64,000 nucleotides of DNA from Glycomyces paridis (GTDB lineage: Bacteria > Actinomycetota > Actinomycetes > Mycobacteriales > Micromonosporaceae). The stretch lies in the NCBI RefSeq assembly GCF_004912155.1, contig NZ_STGX01000023.1, positions 1 to 64,000 on the forward strand, in the 5' to 3' direction. Under the pieces are notes generated by a model. The model did not search any database. It was not told the origin of the DNA and was given only the letters and a program-made list of their open reading frames with translations. A program made the position numbers and the translations under genes. Of the stretch, positions 54,107-62,980 are shown in pieces (position 1 is the stretch's first letter; each line of letters opens with the position of its first letter).

Positions 54107-54931
54107 TCAGGCGCGCGAGGCCTTCAGGGAGTACATGAGCGGCGCCTTCGGCGTGCCCTCCGGCTGCCGGTGGGCCCCGCCGTCGCGTTGGAGGGTGCCG
54201 AACTGCTGGAACAGGGTCCAGTCGAACTCGTGCAGGAACTCGATGCGCAGGCCGTTCGCGGCCAGCGCCGAGACCACGGCGCCGAGCGGGTGGTTCCACT
54301 CGTAGCTGAGGTTGTGCTCGGTCGCGGCGCCGAAGTCGACGTAGGTGCCCGGCGCGTCGGTGACGAAGGGCTCGCGGCCGAGGTAGTCGCGTTCGAAGCG
54401 GGTGCCGGTGTCCCAGTCCAGGACGTTGCCCAGCGGATGGAACTCGGCGAGGTACAGGAAGCCCCCGGGCGCGACGAGCGAGGCCGCGACCTCGGCCCAG
54501 CGTTCGATGTCGGGCAGCCAGCACAGCGCGCCGATGCCGGTGTAGACGATGTCGAAGGTCTCCCCGCCGAGCGCCTCGCGGGCGTCGTAGACGTCGGCGG
54601 CGACGAACGCGGCCCGCTCGGGGCCGAAGCCGAGCTTCCCGGCGAGGTCCCGGGCGACCTCGACCGCGGGCGCCGAGAAGTCGAGCCCGACGACGCGGGC
54701 GGCCCCGCGCCGCGCCCACGACAGCGTGTCCTGGCCCATGTGGCACTGGAGGTGCACGAGGCGCTTGCCGGTCACGTCGCCGACCTCGTCGGCCTGGAAC
54801 CCCGCGGCGGTGTCCTTCCCGGCGAGGAAGGCCTCGTGGTCGTAGTAGGCGCTGGCGGCGTGGATGGGGACGCGTTCGTCCCACATCGCCCGGTTGGAGT
54901 CGCGCCAGTCGGGTCCGGTTGCGGTGCTCAT
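54107..54931 (-). CDS. SAM-dependent methyltransferase
   Basis: A 274-residue class I methyltransferase: HLQCHMGQDTLSWA (motif I, an H-containing variant), GLDFSAPAVEVAR, FDIVYTGIGALCWL (motif II), LVAPGGFLYLAEFHPL. N-terminal segment DSNRAMWDERVPIHA is common in this group. Substrate unknown. ATG at 54931; a longer in-frame start exists but lacks support. Confidence 0.85.
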   Translation of the reverse strand: MSTATGPDWRDSNRAMWDERVPIHAASAYYDHEAFLAGKDTAAGFQADEVGDVTGKRLVHLQCHMGQDTLSWARRGAARVVGLDFSAPAVEVARDLAGKLGFGPERAAFVAADVYDAREALGGETFDIVYTGIGALCWLPDIERWAEVAASLVAPGGFLYLAEFHPLGNVLDWDTGTRFERDYLGREPFVTDAPGTYVDFGAATEHNLSYEWNHPLGAVVSALAANGLRIEFLHEFDWTLFQQFGTLQRDGGAHRQPEGTPKAPLMYSLKASRA

Positions 54932-54972
54932 GCGGCCCACTCTCGCAGCGGGCCGCATGAGCGGCAAGCGAT

Positions 54973-55623
54973 TTACGCTGGTTTGCTGCGGGCCCCGGGG
55001 AAGTCGGAGACGAAGGTCCAGCCGAGGTGCTCGTAGAGGGCGCGGCCCTCGTCGGAGGCGACGAGGAGGCCGAACTTCATGCCTTGGGCGAGGGCGGCGG
55101 CGCCGAGCGCGCGCATGGCGGTGGAGCCGAGGCCGCGGCGCTGGTGGGCGGGGGCGGTGACGACCTTGTCGAAGACGCCGAAGTCGCCGTCGCGGCCGAG
55201 CCTGGCGGAGGCGGCGAGGTCGCCGTTGGCGTGGAAGGCGCGGGCCACGGTGAGCGGCCCCTCGGTCTCGACGGCGAGGCGGTAGCCGCCGGGGACGGCG
55301 TAGCGGGCGGGCGCGAACGCGGTGGTCATGAGGTGGCCGCCCTCGTCCATCGTCCAGCCCGGGGGGACCAGGGAGGCGAGGAGTGCGGAGGGCCCGGCGA
55401 TCATGACCTGGTTGCCGGGCCGGTCGAGGCGCGCGGCGGCCTCGGCGAGCGATGCGGGCGTGTAGGTGTGGAAGACCTCGCGGACCTCCTCGCTCGGCGG
55501 GCCGACCGCGACTCGGAAGCCGCCCTCGACCGGCTCGGGCGGCGCGGTGGTCCGCGAGTGGGCCCGGCCCCGGCCCCAGGCCATGACGAGGTCGGGGACG
55601 GCGTGTCCGGTCGGTGCGGTCAA
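54973..55623 (-). CDS. GNAT-family N-acetyltransferase
   Basis: A 216-residue protein; the C-terminal GNAT domain has the acetyl-CoA loop APAHQRRGLGSTAMRAL and YEHLGWTFV. The N-terminal ~85 residues are an extra domain. Substrate unknown. TTG start supported by GAAGGAG. Divergent from tag, with a small inverted repeat between. Confidence 0.82.
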   Translation of the reverse strand: MTAPTGHAVPDLVMAWGRGRAHSRTTAPPEPVEGGFRVAVGPPSEEVREVFHTYTPASLAEAAARLDRPGNQVMIAGPSALLASLVPPGWTMDEGGHLMTTAFAPARYAVPGGYRLAVETEGPLTVARAFHANGDLAASARLGRDGDFGVFDKVVTAPAHQRRGLGSTAMRALGAAALAQGMKFGLLVASDEGRALYEHLGWTFVSDFPGARSKPA

Positions 55624-55663
55624 CGGGTGCTCCTTCGAAGCGGCGGGACACGTGAGCGTCTAT

Positions 55664-55678
55664 TGCAACCATCTTGCA
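55664..55678. promoter_or_regulatory. Inverted repeat between GNAT and tag
   Basis: TGCAAccatcTTGCA, perfect 5-bp arms, 5-bp spacer, in a short AT-rich patch. TACGCT (55723-55728) is the likely -10 of tag. Confidence 0.4.
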
Positions 55679-55751
55679 TTAAGGTGCCGACATTCCCGCG
55701 CCCCGGTGTCGGACCCGGCGGGTACGCTCGCGTCGGCGAGGAGGGACACCG

Positions 55752-56330
55752 ATGAGCGATGCCGTGACGTCGGCCGAGGACGGCCTGGCGCGATGCCCCT
55801 GGGGCGCCGAGCCCGAGGTCTACCGCGAGTACCACGACACCGAGTGGGGCCGGCCCCTGCGCGGCGACGACGACGCCCTGTTCGAGCGCATCAGCCTGGA
55901 GGCCTTCCAGTCCGGCCTGTCGTGGCTGGTGATCCTGCGCAAGCGCGAGGCCTTCCGCAAGGCCTTCGCCGACTTCTCGATCCCCGCCGTCGCCGCCTAC
56001 ACCGACGCCGACGCCGAACGGCTCCTGACCGACGCCGGGATCGTGCGCAACCGCGCCAAGATCGCCGCCACCATCGCGAACGCCAAGGCCGCCAGGGAAC
56101 TCGACGGCGGCCTCGGCGACCTCGTCTGGTCCTTCGCGCCCGAACCGCGCCCGCGCCCGGCCGCGATCGCCGACGTGGCGGCGGTGACCGAGGAGTCCAA
56201 GGCGCTGGCGAAGGCCCTGAAGAAGCGCGGCTTCAAGTTCGTGGGCCCGACCACCGCGTATGCGATGATGCAGGCCATCGGCATGGTGGACGACCACCTC
56301 GCCGACTGCCACGTCCCCGGGCGGCCCTGA
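55752..56330 (+). CDS. tag: DNA-3-methyladenine glycosylase I
   Basis: A 192-residue Tag glycosylase that removes 3-methyladenine from DNA. RCPWG and YHDTEWGRPL near the start, SLEAFQSGLSW, NRAKIAATI, and the zinc site residues C and H in the N-terminus and in DDHLADCHVP at the end. ATG with GAGGAGGGAC upstream. Ends 1 bp before the convergent ltrA-like gene. Confidence 0.96.
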   Translation: MSDAVTSAEDGLARCPWGAEPEVYREYHDTEWGRPLRGDDDALFERISLEAFQSGLSWLVILRKREAFRKAFADFSIPAVAAYTDADAERLLTDAGIVRNRAKIAATIANAKAARELDGGLGDLVWSFAPEPRPRPAAIADVAAVTEESKALAKALKKRGFKFVGPTTAYAMMQAIGMVDDHLADCHVPGRP

Positions 56331-56331
56331 C

Positions 56332-57465
56332 TCAGGCTGCGGAGGGCCTGTCCGGCGCCGCTTCGCGCCGCCCGAAGTAGGCCACGAACAGCCCGGTGGC
56401 CGCGGCCAGCGCCACCACGACCGCCGAGGCGGGGACGGCGGCGCCGAAGAGCGCGAGCGCCAGCGCCGCCACCGACGCGGCGGCGCCCCACCAGCGCCGG
56501 TTCGACAGGGCGCACAGCAGCAGGCACAGCGCCAGCGCGGCGCACAGCAGCCAGCGGTCGAGGTCGGGGAGCGGGTCGGCGGCGTGCTCGGCCGCCTTGC
56601 CGAGGCCGAACGCGATGAGGGTGACCGAGACGACCACCGCGAGGTGGGCGGCGAGGAGGAAGCGCGGCGCGGCGGTGTTCTCCTCGTCGAAGCCGAACCG
56701 GAAGTTGAGCCACCACAGTCCGATGAGGAGGCCGAAACCGGTGAGGCCCACGGCGACCTGGTGCCGGCCCCAGGCGACCTCGGCCATGGCGGTGACGAGC
56801 TGGAGCATCGCCTCGCCGAGGACGATGATCACGAACAGTCCGAGGCGTTCGCCCAGGTGCGAGGCCTGCGGCTCCCAGGCTTCGAGTCTCGGGACGGGCC
56901 GCCCGCCGCGCCCGCCGCGGCGTTCGAACCGCTCCTGGTAGGCCTCGACCAGCTCCGGTCCGGAGCGTTCGACCATGGCCGCGGCGAGCGTCATCGCCAC
57001 GCCGAGCGCCCACAGGGCGAGCTTGAACCGCGGGTCCTCGACCCAGAAGGCCGCGATCCACGGCACCAGCCCGGCGTTGCGCTGCACCGCCGACCAGCCC
57101 AGGACGATCCGGCCGGTCCGGTTGAGGCTCTGGGAGGCCACGCCGCTGGTGTAGAGGTAGGCGCCGGCGAAGACGGCGGCGTGCGCGCCGGTGGCCTCGG
57201 GGACGGAGGCGGCCATCGCGGCGAGGCCGAGCATCCCCAGCAGCATCGTGCGCGTGCGGGTGCGCTCGGAGGCGACGTTGGCGTAGACGGTGAACGAGGT
57301 CCATATGAGCCAGACCGCCGTGTACAGCGTGAAGAACGCCGCGAGGTGGAGGCCGCTCGGGTGCACCAGGAGGTGCGTCAGCTGGGCGACGGCGGCGACG
57401 ACCACGAGGTCGAAGAACAGTTCGAGCCAGGTCGCGTGGCGGTCGGAGGTCATCTGCTCGGTCAC
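56332..57465 (-). CDS. Low temperature requirement protein A (LtrA) family membrane protein
   Basis: A 377-residue protein with about ten membrane helices, starting ATWLELFFDLVVVAAVAQL, the LtrA signature, and including a histidine-containing HLAVVVSVTL helix. Function in bacteria is not settled. GTG at 57465; TAGGTT lies 8 nt upstream. Confidence 0.9.
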   Translation of the reverse strand: MTEQMTSDRHATWLELFFDLVVVAAVAQLTHLLVHPSGLHLAAFFTLYTAVWLIWTSFTVYANVASERTRTRTMLLGMLGLAAMAASVPEATGAHAAVFAGAYLYTSGVASQSLNRTGRIVLGWSAVQRNAGLVPWIAAFWVEDPRFKLALWALGVAMTLAAAMVERSGPELVEAYQERFERRGGRGGRPVPRLEAWEPQASHLGERLGLFVIIVLGEAMLQLVTAMAEVAWGRHQVAVGLTGFGLLIGLWWLNFRFGFDEENTAAPRFLLAAHLAVVVSVTLIAFGLGKAAEHAADPLPDLDRWLLCAALALCLLLCALSNRRWWGAAASVAALALALFGAAVPASAVVVALAAATGLFVAYFGRREAAPDRPSAA

Positions 57466-57543
57466 GAACGGAGAACCTACCCCTCCCGCATCGCGGACCG
57501 CGGGAAGGCCTTGCGGGGGCGTCTAGGGGGTGTTTACAAGCCC

Positions 57544-58572
57544 CTAAGCGTCGGGGGCGGTGGAGCCGCGCACGACGACTCGGCATTGGACGGTGCGGGT
57601 GCCCTTGGCGTGGTCGGCGTCGAGGGCCTCGAAGAGGGTGCGGGCGGCGGCGCGGCCGAGTTCTTCGAGGTTCATGTCGACGCTGGTCAGGCGCGGCCGG
57701 GCGCCGGTGGTCATGACCTCCCAGTTGTCGAAGCCCATGACGGCGACGTCCTCGGGGACGCGGCGGCCGCGTTCGCGCAGCGTGTCGAGGACGCCGCGGG
57801 CGACCTGGTCGGAGCCGCACAGGACGGCGTCCACATCGGGGCGCCGGTCCAGGAGCATTCCTGCGGCGGCGCGTCCCCAGCCCTCTTCCCAAGTGCCGTA
57901 GGCGACCTCGCCGACGAGCGGGATGCCGGCCTCCTCCAGGGCGGCGAGGGCGCCGGTGACGCGGTCGCGGGCGGCGCTGTAGTGCCGGTCGCCGCTGATG
58001 TGGGCGATCCTGGTGCGCCCGCAGGCGATGAGGTGCTCCACGGCCATGCGGCCCGCGCCCACGTTGTCGGGCACGATCGAGAGGTCGTCGGGGGCTTCGG
58101 AGGGCGCGTACGCGTAGATGACCGGCACGTCGACCGAGTCGGCCAGGGGCGGGCGGGGGTCGGTGGAGGAGCCGACGACGATGAGGCCGTCCACGCGGCG
58201 CGACAGGAGGGCCCGGACGTGGTGGCGTTCGCGGATGGCGTCGCCGCGGGCGTCGCACAGGAACACCGAGACCTGGCCGGCGCCGAAGGCGTCCTCGGCG
58301 CCCATGAGGATCGGGAGGCTGAAGCGGCCCACCAGGTCCGAGGTGAGGAGGCCGACGGTGCCGGTGCGCCCGGCGAGGAGGCCGCGCGCGAGGGAGTTGG
58401 GGGAGAAGGAGAGCTGCGCGGCGGCCTGGAGCACGCGTTCGCGGGTCTGGGCGTGCACGTGGTTGCGGCCGTTGAGGGCCTTGGAGGCGGTGGCGACGGA
58501 GACGCCCGCCAGTCGGGCCACATCGGACAGTGTGGCGGCGCGGGTGCCGCGCGGGGCCGGGTTGCGGGCCAC
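57544..58572 (-). CDS. LacI-family transcriptional repressor
   Basis: A 342-residue regulator. The helix-turn-helix and hinge are at about 14-65 (TLSDVARLAGVSVATASKALNG, NSLARGLLAGRTGTVGLL), followed by a sugar-binding periplasmic-type domain (LLTSDL, DGLIVVGSS, AVMGFDNWEV). It is divergent from the secreted glycosidase operon, so it most likely controls it and senses the released sugar. GTG with AAGGAGGACGAG. Minus-strand TACAGT at 58660-58665 is a possible -10. Confidence 0.92.
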   Translation of the reverse strand: MARNPAPRGTRAATLSDVARLAGVSVATASKALNGRNHVHAQTRERVLQAAAQLSFSPNSLARGLLAGRTGTVGLLTSDLVGRFSLPILMGAEDAFGAGQVSVFLCDARGDAIRERHHVRALLSRRVDGLIVVGSSTDPRPPLADSVDVPVIYAYAPSEAPDDLSIVPDNVGAGRMAVEHLIACGRTRIAHISGDRHYSAARDRVTGALAALEEAGIPLVGEVAYGTWEEGWGRAAAGMLLDRRPDVDAVLCGSDQVARGVLDTLRERGRRVPEDVAVMGFDNWEVMTTGARPRLTSVDMNLEELGRAAARTLFEALDADHAKGTRTVQCRVVVRGSTAPDA

Positions 58573-58744
58573 CTCGTCCTCCTTCGTCGTCCTTGCGTCC
58601 GTGATTGCGGACCGTGCCGCCCGTCGGTTTCGCCGCGGCGTTTCCGATGGGACCGTTCGACTGTAGCCGACCAGCCGAAACGCCGCAGCACCGGCTTTCG
58701 TGCGACGGAAGTCCAGCTCAAGCGTGCACTCTAGGATTCATGCT

Positions 58745-58784
58745 TGTCAATGCATTGACACCTCGCGGATGAGAGCCTTAACAT
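58745..58784 (+). promoter_or_regulatory. Promoter and LacI-type operator of the glycosidase operon
   Basis: Perfect 16-bp palindrome TGTCAATGCATTGACA (58745-58760). Its right half TTGACA (58755-58760) is also a consensus -35 box, followed by 18 bp and TAACAT (58779-58784). Repressor binding here would directly block the polymerase. Confidence 0.75.
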
Positions 58785-58800
58785 CGTGGGCGACGAACGA

Positions 58801-58818
58801 ACCGAAAAGGTTTTCGGT
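58801..58818. promoter_or_regulatory. Second palindrome, downstream of the transcription start
   Basis: ACCGAAAAGGTTTTCGGT: perfect 8-bp arms around GG. It lies about 10-27 bp after the expected start site, a position typical of a second operator. A further TTTCGG half-site follows at 58822. Confidence 0.6.
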
Positions 58819-58877
58819 CGCTTTCGGAACTCCGGCCCCACCCGACAGTCCCGAGCCACCCCATCGGAGGCACCGCA

Positions 58878-61800
58878 ATGAAGCACCGCCCCCCGGCCAC
58901 CCGACTCCTCGCCACGGCCGCCGTCGCGGCCCTGACCGCGGGTCTGCTCGTCACCGGCGCGCCCGGCACCGCCGCCGCGCAGCAGACCATCGGCTACCCC
59001 GAGTTCACCGGCGGCGACGCCGTCCCCGACGAACCCGCGCCCTACACCACGCACGGCATGATGCCCGCGATGTTCGACGCCGAGTCCGACGGTACCGACT
59101 ACTGGATGGACCGCCTCCTCGCCCGCGAAGGGGCCGACCCCGCCGGCGACCAGTGGCTCATGACCCGCGGCAGGGCGCTGCTCATGCGCGTCCACGACCC
59201 CGAGGTCATCGGCTTCGGCGGCCAGCTCGCCTACTACGACCCCTACTTCGACCGCGCCTCCAACACCGACGGCTTCACGATCGCGATCGGCGAGGGCGGC
59301 TTCGAAGAGGACGTCGACCGGCGCCGCCAGACCCCCAGCCACTGGACCAGCGTCCACGGCAACGGCACCCTCACCGCCGAGGTCGAGAAGTTCATCACCG
59401 ACAACAACGTCGCCGTCGCCAACGTCACCGTGACCAACGACGGCGCCGACGCCTCGGTGCCCCTGCGCGTCGAGTCCGACTTCGCGCAGACCGCCGACGG
59501 CGCCGAGCTCACCGGCGTCCTCGACGTCCAGAACTCCCGCGGCGAGCGCCTCACCACCGTCTTCCCCCGCCTCTCCGGCACCGGCCTCGCCCCTGAGGAC
59601 GGGGCCCTCACCGGCACCCTCGAACTCGCCCAAGGCGAATCGGCCACCTTCAAAGTCCAGCTCGGCATGATCACCGACGAGATCCCCGCCTCCGCGAGCG
59701 ACTACGAGGCCTACCGCGACGCCGCCCCCGCCGACGCCTTCGCCGCCCACGTGCGCACCTACAACCAGTGGTGGGCCGACAACCTGCCCTACTTCGACGT
59801 CCCCGACGAGGCGCACAAGAAGTTCATCTACTACCGCTGGTGGCTGATGCGCTACAACTACCTCGACGCCGACATCCCGGGCAACGACTTCCAGTTCCCG
59901 ACCTCCATCGAGGGCGTCACCGGCTACAACAACGCCATCGCGCTCACCGTCCCGATGTTCATCGACGACCTCAAGTACCTGCGCGACCCCGCGTACTCCT
60001 ACGGCCCCTGGGTCTCCACCGGCGAGTCCTCCGAGGGCGGGCGCTTCATGGACAACCCCGGCGACCCCGAGAACTGGTCGAACTCCTACACCCAGTACAT
60101 CGCCGAGGCCGCCTGGCGCTCCTACCAGATCCACGGTGGACCCACCGCGATCGCCGAGAACCTCGCCCGCTACGCCGAAGGCGACGTCGAGGGCCAGCTG
60201 GAGACCTTCGACTCCAACGGCAACCACCTCATCGAGTACGACTGGGGCGCGATGACCGGCAACGACGCCGACGCCGTCTCCTTCCACTGGAGGGACGGCG
60301 CCCTCGACCGCGCCGAATCCGCCTACCAGTACTCCGGCGCCCTCGCCGCCGCCGAGGCCTACGAGCTCGCCGGGAACGGCGCCAAGGCCGACGAGATGCG
60401 CGACCTCGCCGCGAACATCCAGGGCGCGATCACCGACGTCCTGTGGAACCCCGAGACCGAGCTGTTCGAGCACGTCCACGTCGAATCCGGCGACCACGTC
60501 CCGTGGAAGGAGATCAACAACTACTACCCGTTCGCCGTCGGCGCCGTCCCCGACGAGGCGCCCTACACCGACGCGCTCCGCCTCCTCGCCGACCCCGACG
60601 AGTACCCCGTCTTCCCCTTCTACACCGCCAACCAGGCCGACAAGGCCGAGGCCGCCGACGCCGGGAACCCCGGCTCCAACAACTTCTCCCAGATCAACTC
60701 CACCGTCCAGTTCCGGCTCTTCTCCTCGGTCCTGCGCGACTACGACCAGGACGCCGTCACCGCCGAGGACTACAAGAAGCTCCTGTACTGGAACGCCTGG
60801 TCCACCTTCATCGGCGGCGACACCGCCTGGCCCGACTCCAACGAGTTCTGGGCCGACTGGGACGGCGAGGAGATCGACTACCGCTCCTGGATCCACCACA
60901 CCACCCTCGGCTCCAGCATCTGGACCTACGTGGAGGACGTGGCCGGGCTGCGCCCCCGCACCGACGACAAGATCGAGCTCTCCCCGATCGACATCGGCTG
61001 GGACCACTTCACCGTCACCGACCTGCGCTACCGCGACGCCGACCTCACCATCGTGTGGGACGAGCCCGGCGACGGCACCGTCCACTACCCCGGCGTCCCC
61101 GAGGGCTACTCCGTGTACCTCGACGGGCAGCGCGCCTTCACCGTCGACAGCCTCACCGCCACCGTCTGGGACCCCGACACCGGCAAGGTCCGCACCGACG
61201 ACGGCCGCACCCTCTACAAGCGCAAGATGAAGGACCTCGCCGCCCCCGAGGACGTCGCCCTCGACGGCCGCGTCGCCGACGTCTTCGCCAAGGCCGGCGC
61301 CGACCTCTACGGCGACGCCGAGAACCTCGCCGAAGGCCGCGACACCAGCGCCTCCTTCACCGCCGAGGGCTCCGGCACCGCCGGGGCCGTGGACGGCACG
61401 ACCATCAACGCCCCCTACTGGTCCAGCGAGGGCACGACCAGCGGCGCCGACTGGTACGAAGTGGACCTCGGCTCCCAGCGCGAGGTCGACGAGGTCCGCC
61501 TCTACTTCTACCGCGACCGCACCGCGGGCGGCCTCGCCGAACCCTCGGTCTACCAGGTCCAGTACCACGACGGCACCGACTGGGTCACCGTCGAGGACCA
61601 GGTCAAGACCCCCGCCGTGCCGCGCGCCAACTACAACCTGGTGCAGTTCCCCGAGGTGTCCACCGACCGGGTCCGCATCCTGCTCGACCACCAGGACGGC
61701 CACGCGACCGGCCTCAAGGAGGTCCAGGTCTTCCACACCGGCGAGGGCGCCGACCCGCCCGCCAACACCGCCCCGTACGCGCTCGCCCGGCAGGACCTCG

Positions 61801-62954
61801 CCTTCCGCCAGCCGATGCAGGCGCTGCTCACCGGCACCGTGAAGGACGACGGGCTGCCGCTGTCCGGAAGCCTCAGCGCCGCATGGGAAGTCGTGGACGG
61901 GCCCGGCACGGTCGTCTTCGCCGACGCCGGCGCCTCCAGCACCGTCGCCACCTTCACCGAGGCGGGCGCGTACACGCTGCGCCTGACCCCGGGCGACGGC
62001 GACGCCACGAGCACCTCCACAGTGGAAGTCGTCGTGGAGGCGCCCGACGACCGGACCAACGCCGCGCTCTTCGCCGAACCCACCGCCTCGTACACCTCCC
62101 CGTGGGAGAACACCACCGCGATCAACGACGGCATCGAACCGCCGCGCTCCAACGACGGGAACAACCCCCGCTGGGGCACCTGGCCCGAGACCGGCGAGCA
62201 GTGGGTGCGCCTGGACTGGGACACGCCCGTCCGCCTCGACGCCTCCGAGCTGTACTTCCTCGACGACGGCGGCGGCGTGCGCGTCCCGGCGAGCTGGAGG
62301 ATCCAGTACCTCGACGGCGACCAGTGGACCGACGTGGACGCTGCGGGCGCCTACGGCACCGAACCCGACCGGTACAACGAGGTCGCCTTCGACCCCGTCA
62401 CCACCACCGCCGTCCGCGCGGTCCTCCAGAGCGGCGCCGGCAGCGTCGGCGTCCTCGAATGGAAGGTCTTCGCCGAAGCGCCCGAACAGGTCCGCGCCGT
62501 CCACCAGCCGACGCTCGTCGGCGAGGTCCCCGCCCTGCCCTCCACCGTCGCCTGCGTCTACGCCGACGGCACCCGCCTCGACCTGCCCGTGGTCTGGGGG
62601 CCGGTCACCGCCGAGGACGTGGCCGAGCCCGCCACCGCCGTGGAGGTCGCGGGCCTCGTCACCGGCCTCGCCCTCCCCGCCCAGGCGACCGTCCACGTCA
62701 GACTCACGAACGCGGTCGAGATCACCGCGATCGAGACGGAGGAGGTCGCCACGGCGGCCGGGGCCGCGCCGCAACTGCCGGCCACCGTCACCGCCGTCTA
62801 CAACGACGGGTCCAAGGACAACGTCGGCGCCGCCGTCTCCTGGGACCCCATCGACCCCGCCGACTACGCCGCGCCCGGGACCTTCACCGTCCAGGGCACC
62901 CTCGCGGGCACGGTGCTGCGCGCCGAAGCCCTCGTCCACGTCACCGCAAGCTGA
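58878..62954 (+). CDS. Secreted multidomain glycoside hydrolase (MGH1-like alpha/alpha barrel)
   Basis: A 1358-residue secreted enzyme. Signal peptide to about 35 (AAAQQ). N-terminal beta-sandwich (about 40-285), then a helical-barrel catalytic domain (about 290-765) with WWADNLPYFDVPDE, KFIYYRWWLMRYNYLDADIPG, YNNAIALTVPMF, HLIEYDWG and GGDTAWPDSNEFW; acidic candidates are seen but cannot be assigned as catalytic. This resembles MGH1-like/GH63-related and GH142-type proteins, not a certain CAZy call. It continues with a discoidin-type domain (about 814-954), an Ig-like segment, a second discoidin domain (about 1067-1200) and two Ig-like group-4 domains. Probably cuts arabinose- or mannose-rich plant or cell-wall glycan. 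Confidence 0.8.
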   Translation: MKHRPPATRLLATAAVAALTAGLLVTGAPGTAAAQQTIGYPEFTGGDAVPDEPAPYTTHGMMPAMFDAESDGTDYWMDRLLAREGADPAGDQWLMTRGRALLMRVHDPEVIGFGGQLAYYDPYFDRASNTDGFTIAIGEGGFEEDVDRRRQTPSHWTSVHGNGTLTAEVEKFITDNNVAVANVTVTNDGADASVPLRVESDFAQTADGAELTGVLDVQNSRGERLTTVFPRLSGTGLAPEDGALTGTLELAQGESATFKVQLGMITDEIPASASDYEAYRDAAPADAFAAHVRTYNQWWADNLPYFDVPDEAHKKFIYYRWWLMRYNYLDADIPGNDFQFPTSIEGVTGYNNAIALTVPMFIDDLKYLRDPAYSYGPWVSTGESSEGGRFMDNPGDPENWSNSYTQYIAEAAWRSYQIHGGPTAIAENLARYAEGDVEGQLETFDSNGNHLIEYDWGAMTGNDADAVSFHWRDGALDRAESAYQYSGALAAAEAYELAGNGAKADEMRDLAANIQGAITDVLWNPETELFEHVHVESGDHVPWKEINNYYPFAVGAVPDEAPYTDALRLLADPDEYPVFPFYTANQADKAEAADAGNPGSNNFSQINSTVQFRLFSSVLRDYDQDAVTAEDYKKLLYWNAWSTFIGGDTAWPDSNEFWADWDGEEIDYRSWIHHTTLGSSIWTYVEDVAGLRPRTDDKIELSPIDIGWDHFTVTDLRYRDADLTIVWDEPGDGTVHYPGVPEGYSVYLDGQRAFTVDSLTATVWDPDTGKVRTDDGRTLYKRKMKDLAAPEDVALDGRVADVFAKAGADLYGDAENLAEGRDTSASFTAEGSGTAGAVDGTTINAPYWSSEGTTSGADWYEVDLGSQREVDEVRLYFYRDRTAGGLAEPSVYQVQYHDGTDWVTVEDQVKTPAVPRANYNLVQFPEVSTDRVRILLDHQDGHATGLKEVQVFHTGEGADPPANTAPYALARQDLAFRQPMQALLTGTVKDDGLPLSGSLSAAWEVVDGPGTVVFADAGASSTVATFTEAGAYTLRLTPGDGDATSTSTVEVVVEAPDDRTNAALFAEPTASYTSPWENTTAINDGIEPPRSNDGNNPRWGTWPETGEQWVRLDWDTPVRLDASELYFLDDGGGVRVPASWRIQYLDGDQWTDVDAAGAYGTEPDRYNEVAFDPVTTTAVRAVLQSGAGSVGVLEWKVFAEAPEQVRAVHQPTLVGEVPALPSTVACVYADGTRLDLPVVWGPVTAEDVAEPATAVEVAGLVTGLALPAQATVHVRLTNAVEITAIETEEVATAAGAAPQLPATVTAVYNDGSKDNVGAAVSWDPIDPADYAAPGTFTVQGTLAGTVLRAEALVHVTAS

Positions 62955-62980
62955 ACTCCCACCGGCACCAGGAGCAAGCC

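Noticed and set aside
57523-57546. Terminator for the lacI gene
   Set aside because: Only a 6-bp TAGGGG/CCCCTA stem with a 11-base loop overlapping the stop codon; too weak to list as a feature.
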